Shown piece by piece: positions 37,926 to 47,229 of a stretch of 64,000 nt of DNA (the stretch's first letter is position 1; each line of letters opens with the position of its first letter). Below the pieces are notes generated by a model. The model searched no databases and was not told where the DNA came from. It saw only the letters and a list, made by a program, of their open reading frames with translations. The stretch lies in contig NZ_PNMA01000016.1 in assembly GCF_013823385.1 (NCBI RefSeq), forward strand, positions 20,989-84,988. Direction: 5' to 3'. The stretch is from Hyphomonas sp. (GTDB lineage Bacteria > Pseudomonadota > Alphaproteobacteria > Caulobacterales > Hyphomonadaceae). The position numbers and the translations under genes were made by a program.

Positions 37926-39206
37926 CTATTTGAACAGGCCGGGCAGCGACAGCGACAGGGCGGGAATATAGGTGATGAGCAGCAGCGACACGATGAGCGC
38001 CAGATAGAAGGGCCAGATCGTTTTCACAGCGTCTTCTACCTTGATGCCGCCAACGGCGGCGCCGACGAACAGCACCGAGCCCACCGGCGGGGTGACAAGG
38101 CCGATGCCCAGATTGAGCATCATGATGATGCCGAAATGGACCGGGTCGACGCCCACTTCCATGACTACGGGAAGAAGGATCGGCGTGGTGATAACGATCA
38201 GGGGCGACATGTCCATGAATGTGCCCAGCACAAGCAGCGTGATGTTGATGATGAGCAGGATGGCGAGCGGGTTGCGCGTGATTGAGGTGATGAGTTCTGC
38301 CAGCTTTGCGGGCGCTTCGAGCACGGCGAGGGCATAGCCAAAGGCCGTAGCGGCGCCGATGATCAGGAGGACCATGGCCGTGACCTTGACCGACTGCTGG
38401 GCCGCATCGACGAAGCGCGACCAGCCCAGCGAGCGATAAACGAAGGCGCCGACGAGAACTGTGTAGATAACGGCGATGGCGGAAGACTCGGTCGCGGTAA
38501 AAATGCCCGACAGGATGCCGCCCATGATGATGACAGCCGCCATCAGGCCGGGGACCGCAATCAGGATCGCGCGGATGAAGGCGCCCCAGCCGGGGAACTG
38601 CCCGCTGGGATAGCCCCGGCGCACGGCGACGAGCCAGGTGACGGCCATCAGGATCGCTGCCGTGACGATGCCGGGAACGACACCGGCCAGGAACAGGTCT
38701 CCGATCGGCACGCCGATGCCGGAGGCGGCCGAGTAGATGATCATATTGTGCGAGGGCGGAATGAGGAGGCCGACGATGGCGGCAGAGACCGTGACGTTGA
38801 CGGCGTAGTCTGCGCCATAGCCTTTCTGCTTCATCAGGGGCATGAGCGTCGATCCCATCGCCGACGCGCTGGCGATGGCAGAGCCGGAGACAGCGCCAAA
38901 CATGGTGGACGCGCCGACATTGACGAGGCCGAGCCCGCCGCGCGTGCGCCCCAGCATTGCCTCGGCCACCTCGACAAGGCGCTGGGCTATGCCGGAGCGA
39001 TACATGAGGTCGCCCGCAAATATGAAGAAGGGAATGGCCATCAGCGAGAAGACGCTGATGCCACCCGCGAGGCGCTGGAAGACCACGACGAGGGGAATGT
39101 CCATCGCCAGGAAGGTGGCGATGGCGGCGCCGAGCAGCGAATAGGCCACGGGCACGCCGATGGCGAGCAGCAGCACGAGCACACCCATGAGAATGAGCAA
39201 TTCCAT
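37926..39206 (-). CDS. dctM: TRAP transporter large permease (DctM)
   Basis: 426 aa polytopic; GASTMFGAVSGSAIASASAMGSTLMPLM, LLIPPSHNMIIYS. Confidence 0.93.
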   Translation of the reverse strand: MELLILMGVLVLLLAIGVPVAYSLLGAAIATFLAMDIPLVVVFQRLAGGISVFSLMAIPFFIFAGDLMYRSGIAQRLVEVAEAMLGRTRGGLGLVNVGASTMFGAVSGSAIASASAMGSTLMPLMKQKGYGADYAVNVTVSAAIVGLLIPPSHNMIIYSAASGIGVPIGDLFLAGVVPGIVTAAILMAVTWLVAVRRGYPSGQFPGWGAFIRAILIAVPGLMAAVIIMGGILSGIFTATESSAIAVIYTVLVGAFVYRSLGWSRFVDAAQQSVKVTAMVLLIIGAATAFGYALAVLEAPAKLAELITSITRNPLAILLIINITLLVLGTFMDMSPLIVITTPILLPVVMEVGVDPVHFGIIMMLNLGIGLVTPPVGSVLFVGAAVGGIKVEDAVKTIWPFYLALIVSLLLITYIPALSLSLPGLFK

Positions 39207-39712
39207 CAGGCGGTTTCCTCATTCGGGGCGTCTGCTGCGCGAAGCCCGAGGCGCTCAAGAACCTGTTCAAGGGCGAACAGGACCATGAGCGCGCCGGAGA
39301 TCGGCAGGGCGAGATAGGTGAGCCCGCGCGGGATGCCGAGCGAAGGGACGACATGGCTCCATGTGCGCAGCACGAGTTCGCCGCCCCAGATGAACATCGC
39401 CGCGCCGCAGAGGCCGACAATGGTATTGGAGGTCACCTGCATCCATTTGCGCACGGCGGGCGGAGCGGCCTCTTCCAGCGCCACGATGCGGATGTGGAAG
39501 CCCTGCCGGACGCCGGCCGCCGCAGCGAGCGCGACATACCAGATCATCAGCGTCAGTGCGGCCTGTTCCGACCAGGACGGCGTCGAGTTTAGGACATAGC
39601 GGCCAAATACCTGCCAACCGACGATGACTGTCATCAGCACGAGGCCGAAGGCCGCTGTCTTGATCAGCAGGTCTGCGGCGATGCGCGTGAAGTTTGCGAG
39701 CATACGGATCAT
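39206..39712 (-). CDS. dctQ: TRAP transporter small permease (DctQ)
   Basis: Four TM; WQVFGRYVLNSTPSWSEQAALTLMIWYVALAAAAGVRQGFHI. Confidence 0.9.
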   Translation of the reverse strand: MIRMLANFTRIAADLLIKTAAFGLVLMTVIVGWQVFGRYVLNSTPSWSEQAALTLMIWYVALAAAAGVRQGFHIRIVALEEAAPPAVRKWMQVTSNTIVGLCGAAMFIWGGELVLRTWSHVVPSLGIPRGLTYLALPISGALMVLFALEQVLERLGLRAADAPNEETA

Positions 39713-40728
39713 TCCGCCTCTCCCATGGCTTCGATCTGAGAGACGAGACGTTTTGCTTGCTCCGAGACAATGTAGCGGTCCCAGACCGGGCGCATGGCGG
39801 CGGCGAAGGCGGCCTTGTCCTCGATTTCGTTGACCTCGATGCCTGAGGCCATGAGGCGGGCGCGGGAGTCTTCCACGCGCTGGTCCCACAGGGTGCGCAT
39901 GTAGGGCACTGATTCCTTGGCCGTCTGGCGCACCAGGGCGCGGTCTGCCTCGTCCAGCTTGTCCCATCGGGATTTCGACATGACGAGGACTTCCGGGGCG
40001 ATGACGTGCTGGGTGAGGCTGTAATACTTCGCGGCCTCGAAATGGCGCCCGCTTTCATAGGAGGGCCAGTTATTCTCCGCGCCATCGATGACGCCCTGGA
40101 CGAGCGCCTGATAAACTTCGGCGATACTCATCGGCGTTGCGTCTGCGCCGAGGGCGCGGATCATCGAGACATAGAGGTCAGAGCTCGGCACACGGATCTT
40201 CAGGCCGCGCATGTCTGCCGGTGTGCGGATGGGGCGGCGGGTGTTGTAGAAGTTGCGGTCGCCGCTGTCATAGAAGCAGAGGCCGATGAGACCGTGGGGC
40301 TCCAGCGAGGCGAGGATTTCGTCGCCGATGGGGCTGTCGAGCGCGCGGCGCATATGGTCGTTGGATTGAAACAGAAAGGGCAATGCCGGAATGCTTGTCA
40401 GCGGCTCAATGGAGTTCAGCGGGGCAAGGTTCACGCGGTTCATGTCGAGGCCGCCAAAGACGGTGATCTCCAGCGTATCCTGCTCCGATCCGAGCTGGCC
40501 CCCGGCATAGATCTTGACGCCGAGCCGCCCATCGGTCCGCGCACTCAGGAGGCGCCCCATTTCCTTGACCGCCTGGACGGTCGGATATTCTTCCGGGTGC
40601 GTATCGGTTGACAGGAACTCCCGGCCCGCGCGGACGCCGCAGGCGCTGAGCCCGGCCATGGCCGCCCCCGCGGCCAGCACATGGCGGCGGCTAGGCCTTA
40701 CTGGATCAGCTGAAGCTGGCATCCGCAT
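39709..40728 (-). CDS. dctP: TRAP transporter substrate-binding protein (DctP)
   Basis: RRHVLAAGAAMAGLSACG signal; LSARTDGRLGVKIYAGGQLGSEQDTLE, GLKIRVPSSDLYVSMIRALGADATPMSIAEVYQALVQGVIDGAENNW. Confidence 0.92.
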   Translation of the reverse strand: MRMPASADPVRPSRRHVLAAGAAMAGLSACGVRAGREFLSTDTHPEEYPTVQAVKEMGRLLSARTDGRLGVKIYAGGQLGSEQDTLEITVFGGLDMNRVNLAPLNSIEPLTSIPALPFLFQSNDHMRRALDSPIGDEILASLEPHGLIGLCFYDSGDRNFYNTRRPIRTPADMRGLKIRVPSSDLYVSMIRALGADATPMSIAEVYQALVQGVIDGAENNWPSYESGRHFEAAKYYSLTQHVIAPEVLVMSKSRWDKLDEADRALVRQTAKESVPYMRTLWDQRVEDSRARLMASGIEVNEIEDKAAFAAAMRPVWDRYIVSEQAKRLVSQIEAMGEAE

Positions 40729-40805
40729 GGGTGTTTTCCTGCCCCCGTTGGGCGCCGGTCTTTGCGACCGGCCTGATCTTTTTATAAGGTTCCATACTGG
40801 CGTTA

Positions 40806-40820
40806 TGGTAACCGGTGTCA
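40806..40820. promoter_or_regulatory. ACCGGT-centred operator, site 1 (upstream of dctP)
   Basis: TGGTAACCGGTGTCA; identical 15-mer at 43347-43361. Confidence 0.65.
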
Positions 40821-40841
40821 ATACTGTTTCAGCGCTGGGTC

Positions 40842-41840
40842 TCAGCGTTTTACATCGAGGTTTCCGCCTGCCATGGCGGCCTCGACTTCGGCGACTCCCA
40901 CGCGGTTGAAATCGCCGGGAATCGAGTGCTTCAGAGCCCCGGCAGCGACGGCAAAGTCGATTGTGTATTGCGCCGCCCTGCCCTCGATCAGCCCGTGCAA
41001 TGCCCCGGCGGCGAAGGCGTCGCCCCCGCCGATGCGGTCGATCACGCCGGGCAGTTCATGCACGGGCGACACCCAGCGGCCTTCCCGCGTGACGAGTTCA
41101 CCGGCGATCGCCTGATCGTCCACGGAGGATTGCTGACGGGTTGTGGCGGCGATGGCCTGAAGGCGCGGGAACGCCTCAAAGGCCGCCGCAAAGGCGGACT
41201 GGCGATCCTCAAAGCGGGCCTTCAGGATCAACGCTATGTCGCGCTCATTGATGAAGGCGTAGGTGGCGCAGGAGAGAATTTCCTTGAGGATGGCCGGGCC
41301 GTCCCCGTCCCAGGCTTCCCAGAGCAGCGCGCGGTAGTTGCCGTCAAAGGAGACGGGCACGCCTGCGTCCACAGCCGCTTTAGCCGCGCGCATGGCCGCG
41401 TCCGCGCCATTGCGTCCGATGGCGGGGGTGACGCCCGAGATGTGAAAGAGCGCGGCGCCCTGAAGGATGGATGCCCAATCGAGCGCCTCCGGCAAGGCGC
41501 TGGCAAAGGCAGAGCCTGCCCGGTCATAGGTGATGCGGGCGGGACGGCGCACGGCGCCCGGCTCAAGGAAGTAAAGCCCCATCCGGCCCGGCGCGCGGAG
41601 GACGGTATCGGTGTGAACCCCGTGCCGGCGCAGCTCGCCCAGGGCCGCCGCGCCGAGGGGATTATCGGCCACGACGCTGGCAAAGCTTACATCATGCCCG
41701 AAGGCGGCGAGCGAGACGGCCACATTTGCCTCCGCCCCGCCAACGCAGACGTCCAGCGACCAGGACTGGAGCAGGCGCTCGGCGCCCGGCGCTGTCAGGC
41801 GCAGCAGGAGCTCTCCAAAGCAGACAACGCGCGCAGGCAT
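40842..41840 (-). CDS. kdgK: PfkB-family sugar kinase, probable 2-keto-3-deoxygluconate kinase
   Basis: CFGELLLRLTAPG, VGGAEANVAVSLAAFGHDV, DRIGGGDAFAAGALHGL. Confidence 0.88.
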   Translation of the reverse strand: MPARVVCFGELLLRLTAPGAERLLQSWSLDVCVGGAEANVAVSLAAFGHDVSFASVVADNPLGAAALGELRRHGVHTDTVLRAPGRMGLYFLEPGAVRRPARITYDRAGSAFASALPEALDWASILQGAALFHISGVTPAIGRNGADAAMRAAKAAVDAGVPVSFDGNYRALLWEAWDGDGPAILKEILSCATYAFINERDIALILKARFEDRQSAFAAAFEAFPRLQAIAATTRQQSSVDDQAIAGELVTREGRWVSPVHELPGVIDRIGGGDAFAAGALHGLIEGRAAQYTIDFAVAAGALKHSIPGDFNRVGVAEVEAAMAGGNLDVKR

Positions 41841-41866
41841 TCCTGATTTCCTCCCCCGGACCCGGC

Positions 41867-42628
41867 TTAGCGCGCGAGCCAGCCGCCATCCACGGCGACG
41901 ATTGTTCCGTGTACATAATCAGATGCGCGGGAGGAAAGGAATACGGCAGCGCCAGCAAGATCGGAGGGCTGACCCCAGCGTCCTGCCGGGATGCGGGCGA
42001 GGATCTCGGTGTTGCGCTTTTCATCGGCGCGGAGGGCGTCCGTGTTGTTGGTGGCAAAATAGCCCGGCGCAATGGCATTCACATTGATGCCATGCCCCGC
42101 CCACTCATTGGCGAGCAGCTTCGTCAGGCCCGCAATGCCGCTCTTGGACGAGGTGTAGCTCGCCACGCGGATGCCGCCCTGGAAAGATAGCATGGACGCA
42201 ATGTTGATGATCTTCCCGCCGGACTTTCGCGCGACCATGCCCCTGGCCACAGCCTGGGAGAGGAAGAAGGCCGATTTGAGGTTCACATCCATCACTTCAT
42301 CCCACTCGGCCTCGGTGAACTCCAGCGCGTCGTTGCGTTTGATCATGCCGGCATTGTTGACGAGGATGTCCACAGGGCCGAGGGCCGCTTCTGCCTGAGC
42401 GGCCACATCACCGGCAATGGATGGCTTGCTGAAATCGGCCGGCACAAACGCAAATTTCCGCCCAAGCGCCTTGACAGCCGCTTCGGTCTCGGTGGGCACC
42501 GAGCGGCCGGCCGCGACGATGTCTGCGCCCGCTTCGGCGAGACCGACGGCTAGGCCTTGCCCAAGGCCGGTATTGGCGCCGGTGACGAGGGCGATCTTGC
42601 CTTCAAGGTTGAACATGCTGAGGTTCAC
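41867..42628 (-). CDS. kduD: SDR oxidoreductase, probable 2-deoxy-D-gluconate 3-dehydrogenase (KduD)
   Basis: MFNLEGKIALVTGANTGLGQGLAVGLAEAGADIVAAGRS; context beside kdgK. Confidence 0.83.
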   Translation of the reverse strand: MNLSMFNLEGKIALVTGANTGLGQGLAVGLAEAGADIVAAGRSVPTETEAAVKALGRKFAFVPADFSKPSIAGDVAAQAEAALGPVDILVNNAGMIKRNDALEFTEAEWDEVMDVNLKSAFFLSQAVARGMVARKSGGKIINIASMLSFQGGIRVASYTSSKSGIAGLTKLLANEWAGHGINVNAIAPGYFATNNTDALRADEKRNTEILARIPAGRWGQPSDLAGAAVFLSSRASDYVHGTIVAVDGGWLAR

Positions 42629-42677
42629 GAAAGCCTCCCCTTGAGTTTCTTTGCTTGTGTGCGCCGGAAGCCCGCGA

Positions 42678-43319
42678 TCAGGACGCGAGCACACCCTTCA
42701 GATAGTCAGACATTGCCGCATCCTGCGAGTTGGCGAAGAAGTATTCCTGGAACTTTTCACCCGAAATGGCGGTCTTCAGGAGGTCCTGATCAATCGCCTT
42801 CAGCACGGTGAGCATATCGTGGCACGAAGCTTTCTTCAGCTCACTGAGGATGCCGCGATTCTTCGCCATGACGGCGGCGCGTTCCTTCGGATAGCCTTCG
42901 CCGCGTTTGACCTCGAACAGCTTGCGGTAGCAGTCCTGCAGGTTGAGCTCAGCGGCCCAGCCGAAGCCCTTTGCGTAGGGCATGGAAATGGCGTTGCCGT
43001 CATTGATCTGGCCGAAGAGGTAAGCATCCGTCGGGTCGATGATCAGGCCGCAGAAAATGCCCGGCATCGAGTTACAGGCTAGGTTGGAGCCCATGCCCGT
43101 GCCGCAACCGGTGACAATGAAGTCGGCGGCTTTGGAGTTGATCAGGATGCCCGCGAGGATGCCGATCATCGGATAGGTCAGGTGGGCTTTGTCTTCCGGC
43201 GTGTACATGCCGTAATGGAACACCTGGTTGCCGAGCGGCTCGGCGACAGCTGTCAGCGCGTCGTGAACGATGCTGCTTTTTGCGGCCTGGCTGTTTTCAA
43301 TGATGAGCGCGATTTTCAT
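42678..43319 (-). CDS. RpiB/LacAB-family sugar-phosphate isomerase-like protein
   Basis: 213 aa; MKIALIIENSQAAKSSIVHDAL, ADFIVTGCGTGMGSNLACNSMPGIFCGLIIDPTDAYLFGQINDGNAISMPYAKGFG. Confidence 0.82.
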   Translation of the reverse strand: MKIALIIENSQAAKSSIVHDALTAVAEPLGNQVFHYGMYTPEDKAHLTYPMIGILAGILINSKAADFIVTGCGTGMGSNLACNSMPGIFCGLIIDPTDAYLFGQINDGNAISMPYAKGFGWAAELNLQDCYRKLFEVKRGEGYPKERAAVMAKNRGILSELKKASCHDMLTVLKAIDQDLLKTAISGEKFQEYFFANSQDAAMSDYLKGVLAS

Positions 43320-43346
43320 GGGGCGTTTCCTTAGCGGCGTATCATT

Positions 43347-43361
43347 TGGTAACCGGTGTCA
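43347..43361. promoter_or_regulatory. ACCGGT-centred operator, site 2 (upstream of RpiB-like gene)
   Basis: TGGTAACCGGTGTCA. Confidence 0.65.
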
Positions 43362-43426
43362 TAACCTCAGCTGCCGAACGCTGCAAGCCGTTATCGGCCC
43401 CGCATCCGGAAATTCGGGAGCGCCTG

Positions 43427-44524
43427 TCAGCCCGCCTTGCGCGGCGCAGCGGCAGAGGATTCCCGCACCACGATTTCAGGCGTGAAGCTGATCACCTCTT
43501 CAGGCTCTTTCCCCGCCGCCTGGTCGAGAAGCAGCCGCGCGGCCGCCTTGCCCATCTCGCGGATCGGCAGGCGCACGGTGGTCAGCGCCGGCCAGAGGCG
43601 GCCTGCGATCGGGGTGTCGTCGAAACCGACGATCGACACGTCTTCGGGAATCCGCAAGCCCGCCTTGCGCACGGCGACATAGGCGCCCGTGGCCATCTCG
43701 TCATTGCCCGCAAACACCGCCGTAGGGCGGCGCTTGCCATAGAGCAGGCGCTCCATCGCCTGAAGGCCAGAGTCGAAAGTATAGCCCGCCTCGATGGTCA
43801 GTTCCGGGTTGAGACTAACCCCCGCTTCGGCCAGGCCGCGCCGGAAGCCATCGCGGCGCTCATGCGCAGACCGGAAGGATTCCGGGCCGTGGATATGGGC
43901 AATGTCCGTATGCCCCAGAGCACACAGATGGCGGGCCGCCTGCGCAGCGCCCTCGCTGTCATGCGTAAGGATCATGCGCGACGGCTCATCCAGCATGCCC
44001 GACGCAATGCGCACATAGTCCACATCATTGTCGCGGAACATCTGCACCAGTTCGTCATCCTCCGACACCGAAGGCGGCAGGATCAGGCCGAAGGGCTTGT
44101 GTTGCTGAATGAACTGCTTGAGGCGGCCCGGATAATTCGCATCCGCGCGGCTGACCGGGCGCAGGACAAGCTGGAAATCGGTTTCTTCGAGCGCGTCGAG
44201 AATCCCCCGCTGCATGTTCACGACATATTGCGGGCTCGGATTGTCATAGACCAGACCGACCAGGAAGGACCGGCGCAGGGCCAGCGCGCGGGCCTGAGGG
44301 TCCGGTGTGTAGCCAAGCTCGGCAATGATGGCCTTGACGACCTCACGGGTACGCGGCTTGACGAGCGGGCTGTCATTGATGACGCGCGATACGGTCTTCT
44401 TGGACACCTTCGCTATGCGCGCGATGTCGTTGATCGTCGCCCGGCCGTGCTGCTTGAACTCAGCGGCTTCCCGCACGGCGGCCGCGAGTTCGGCTTCGAA
44501 CTCAGGTCTTGATTTATCGCTCAC
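43427..44524 (-). CDS. LacI family transcriptional regulator, candidate regulator of the pectin locus
   Basis: ATINDIARIAKVSKKTVSRVINDSPLVKPRTREVVKAIIAELGYTPDPQARAL. Confidence 0.93.
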   Translation of the reverse strand: MSDKSRPEFEAELAAAVREAAEFKQHGRATINDIARIAKVSKKTVSRVINDSPLVKPRTREVVKAIIAELGYTPDPQARALALRRSFLVGLVYDNPSPQYVVNMQRGILDALEETDFQLVLRPVSRADANYPGRLKQFIQQHKPFGLILPPSVSEDDELVQMFRDNDVDYVRIASGMLDEPSRMILTHDSEGAAQAARHLCALGHTDIAHIHGPESFRSAHERRDGFRRGLAEAGVSLNPELTIEAGYTFDSGLQAMERLLYGKRRPTAVFAGNDEMATGAYVAVRKAGLRIPEDVSIVGFDDTPIAGRLWPALTTVRLPIREMGKAAARLLLDQAAGKEPEEVISFTPEIVVRESSAAAPRKAG

Positions 44525-44604
44525 CGGAAACCCTTGTTGGAGGATGGAATGTCCTCTTTTGCCCGGCAGTGGACATTTTGCAAGCGGCGCGCATCTTCTG
44601 CCGC

Positions 44605-45999
44605 TCAGGTGCCCCGGCTGCGGGCACCTGAATCGAGCGCTTCCGGAGACTTGGGCAGCATCGTCTCGAGATCCCAGAGGGCCGGATCGAAGGCCTTGTA
44701 GCTGGGCTCAACGGCCGGATAGCCGCCAACTTCCGACTGGCTGTCGATGATCTCGCCCCGCCCTTCAGCGGCGTTTGCGAACACGCGCACATCATGACTG
44801 TCGCGGTCCCACGGGCGGGCGCCCGCATTGGCCAGCACGAACCGCTCGACCGCCACGGCAGGCATTACGGGCAGTCCTGCCGGCAACGGCATCGCCTCCG
44901 GCGCGTCAATGAACTTCGCCGGGCCGGTCGTATAGCGGCCGCGCTCCGGCAACGGATTGCCCCAGCGATCAACGGCAATGTTGTCGCGCGCGTGCAGCGC
45001 CAGATCCCCATCTCCGCCAATCATCACCAGCGGCAGTCCCTCCGCGGTAGACTGGCCGGCGCGCATCACATTGCCGACAAGATCCATCTTGCCGGTTTCG
45101 AAGGGCACCTTGCCCCATTCCAGCGCCTGCAGATTATAGTGCACAGCGCGCTGGCCGGGATCGTAGATGAAATTGTTGACGATCTGTCCGTGCACACCGC
45201 CCTTGAACAGGGGGCTGCGCTCGTAATTGTGTGCATACAGATTTCCATAGATCAGGATGCCGTTGACATTGTCGTGGATCAGCGACCCCTTCGAGTGTTC
45301 GAATTTGGGGTGGGTGGAATCTGCAAGCCCTTCGGCAATCAGGTTATGGCTGTAAAGAATGTTGCGGGATGTGCCTGCGCGCCATTCGTCTGGCGTGTTG
45401 CCGGTGAAGCGGGGGCCGGAGGCGGAGAGGTTTTCGTCGACAGCCCAGGTCAGCGAGCAGTGGTCCACGATAAGATTGTGCGCGCTGAGCGTCGAGATAG
45501 AATCTTCGGCAAACCCTGAACCGCGCGGCTCGCCATTGTCGCCCGGCCGTATACGGAGATGCTGGATAATGACATCATTCGTCTTAACATCCAAACCGCC
45601 CCGGATCAGCGTGATCCCCGGCGACGGGGCCGTCTGGCCAGCAATCGTGACGTTGGGATTCGTGATCGCGATCGTTTCCTTTTCGAGGTCTATCACCCCG
45701 CCCACTTCGAACACGATGATCCGTGCGCCCTGCCTTTCAATGGCCTCCCGAAAACTGCCCGGCCCATCACTGGCCAGCGTGGTGACCCGCACGATTTCAC
45801 CGCCGCGCCCACCTGCCGTGTAGGCTGACCAGTCGATTTCGGGGAAGAACCAGGCTTGCTCAGGAGCGGCAGCAACGGTTGATCCGGCCGCCGGGGACGC
45901 GCTCATCTGCGGCGCCGCAGCAAGGCTGGCGCAGCCGCCCAGAATGGCCACGAGAACCACCGCGCTGCGGCGTGCGGACCTGTGAAACTGAAAGACCAT
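44605..45999 (-). CDS. Pectate lyase (PL1-like parallel beta-helix)
   Basis: Signal peptide; GGRGGEIVRVTTLASDGPGSFREAIERQGARIIVFEVGGVIDL, NVTIAGQTAPSPGITLI, DHCSLTWAVDENLS. Confidence 0.88.
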   Translation of the reverse strand: MVFQFHRSARRSAVVLVAILGGCASLAAAPQMSASPAAGSTVAAAPEQAWFFPEIDWSAYTAGGRGGEIVRVTTLASDGPGSFREAIERQGARIIVFEVGGVIDLEKETIAITNPNVTIAGQTAPSPGITLIRGGLDVKTNDVIIQHLRIRPGDNGEPRGSGFAEDSISTLSAHNLIVDHCSLTWAVDENLSASGPRFTGNTPDEWRAGTSRNILYSHNLIAEGLADSTHPKFEHSKGSLIHDNVNGILIYGNLYAHNYERSPLFKGGVHGQIVNNFIYDPGQRAVHYNLQALEWGKVPFETGKMDLVGNVMRAGQSTAEGLPLVMIGGDGDLALHARDNIAVDRWGNPLPERGRYTTGPAKFIDAPEAMPLPAGLPVMPAVAVERFVLANAGARPWDRDSHDVRVFANAAEGRGEIIDSQSEVGGYPAVEPSYKAFDPALWDLETMLPKSPEALDSGARSRGT

Positions 46000-46096
46000 G
46001 AACTCTCCTCCATGCGGCGCTCTGAACCGGCACCTTTCCGATATTGCCCACCAACCCGATTGAGAAACCAGTTGACAGAATGAACTTTCGCGCAAC

Positions 46097-46112
46097 TATG
46101 ACACCGGTTTCC
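46097..46112. promoter_or_regulatory. ACCGGT-centred operator, site 3 (between divergent pectate lyase and hydratase genes)
   Basis: tatgacACCGGTttcc. Confidence 0.55.
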
Positions 46113-46201
46113 TTGTCTGTCCAGCATGCTGGGAGAGAGAGGATCAGCAAATACGGCTTGCCGCACAAAAGGGCTGCAGCCGACCAATACGGGTTCACGG
46201 G

Positions 46202-47062
46202 ATGGTGCACGGAAATACAACCAAGGTGAGCAGTCTGGCCGCGGCAGACGCCCGCGCTGACGCCTTTGTGCGTGCCCGCCTGCAGGCCCAGCCTCTGACG
46301 AAATATCCAGGCAGCATGCCTGAAACACTGCCCGAGGCCTATGCGATTCAAAATCGCGCCATCCGCCTCTGGCCAGACATTCTGGCCGGCTGGAAAGTCG
46401 GGCGCATCAATCCCCCCTGGGACGACGCCTATGGTACGGACCGGCTCGCCGGGCCCATCTTCAGGTCACAGATTTCCCATGCCAAGGGGGCGCCTGTGGA
46501 CTGCTATGTTTTTGACGGTGGATTTGGCGCGGTTGAAAGCGAAATCATTATTGTTACGCGCTGTGATGCGCCAGCTGAAAAGCTGCGCTGGACACGCGAA
46601 GAAGCCTTTGAAATCGCCGGATCAATGCATCTGGGCGCAGAAATCGCATCGAGCTGTTTTGCTGGCATAAATGATCACGGGCCCTTGGTAACGATATCCG
46701 ATTTCGGGAATAATAACGGCCTCGTTCTCGGTCAGGAAATCGTCGGCTGGCGAGACGTGCCGCCGGCCAACTGGAAGATGCGGACACTGATTGATGGCAA
46801 GGAAGTTGGCCGCGCTGACGCGTCCGCAATTCCCGGCGGGCCGATCGAGTCGCTCCGTCAGCTGCTGGAGATCTCTGCCGCCAGAGGCCTTCCCCTCCGA
46901 ATGGGAATGTATGTATCAACCGGAGCTGTGACCGGTGTTCACACCGCCGCCCCCGGACAAGAAGCCTCTATCGAAGCCGAAGGAATGGAGGCAATCTATC
47001 TTAGATTACTTCCGTCGCGCCCCGTTGCCACACTTGCGGCCTCTCAACCGGCCAAGCGTTGA
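46202..47062 (+). CDS. 2-keto-4-pentenoate hydratase / FAH-superfamily protein
   Basis: 286 aa; LPEAYAIQNRAIRLWPDILAGWKVGRI, AVESEIIIVTR, MHLGAEIASS, GIESLRQL-type C-terminus. Confidence 0.82.
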   Translation: MVHGNTTKVSSLAAADARADAFVRARLQAQPLTKYPGSMPETLPEAYAIQNRAIRLWPDILAGWKVGRINPPWDDAYGTDRLAGPIFRSQISHAKGAPVDCYVFDGGFGAVESEIIIVTRCDAPAEKLRWTREEAFEIAGSMHLGAEIASSCFAGINDHGPLVTISDFGNNNGLVLGQEIVGWRDVPPANWKMRTLIDGKEVGRADASAIPGGPIESLRQLLEISAARGLPLRMGMYVSTGAVTGVHTAAPGQEASIEAEGMEAIYLRLLPSRPVATLAASQPAKR

Positions 47063-47119
47063 GTTTCCCGAAATCTCAGGAAAGCAGGCAAAAACATGGA
47101 CTAAAGACCAATTTTTAAA

Positions 47120-47135
47120 TTGCTACCGGTGGCAA
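47120..47135. promoter_or_regulatory. ACCGGT-centred operator, site 4
   Basis: TTGCTACCGGTGGCAA. Confidence 0.65.
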
Positions 47136-47142
47136 AATATAT

Positions 47143-47160
47143 AATGATACCGGTGGCATT
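47143..47160. promoter_or_regulatory. ACCGGT-centred operator, site 5 (24 bp centre-to-centre from site 4)
   Basis: AATGATACCGGTGGCATT. Confidence 0.65.
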
Positions 47161-47229
47161 ATTCGTGAACCTCCCTCAAAGAAGGGAGACGCCAGTCGAA
47201 ACGACAATATCCTGGGGAGGAGACCAGAC

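Noticed and set aside
37912-39420. 502-aa minus-strand ORF overlapping dctM in another frame
   Set aside because: R/H/P-rich out-of-frame translation; dctM is the real gene.
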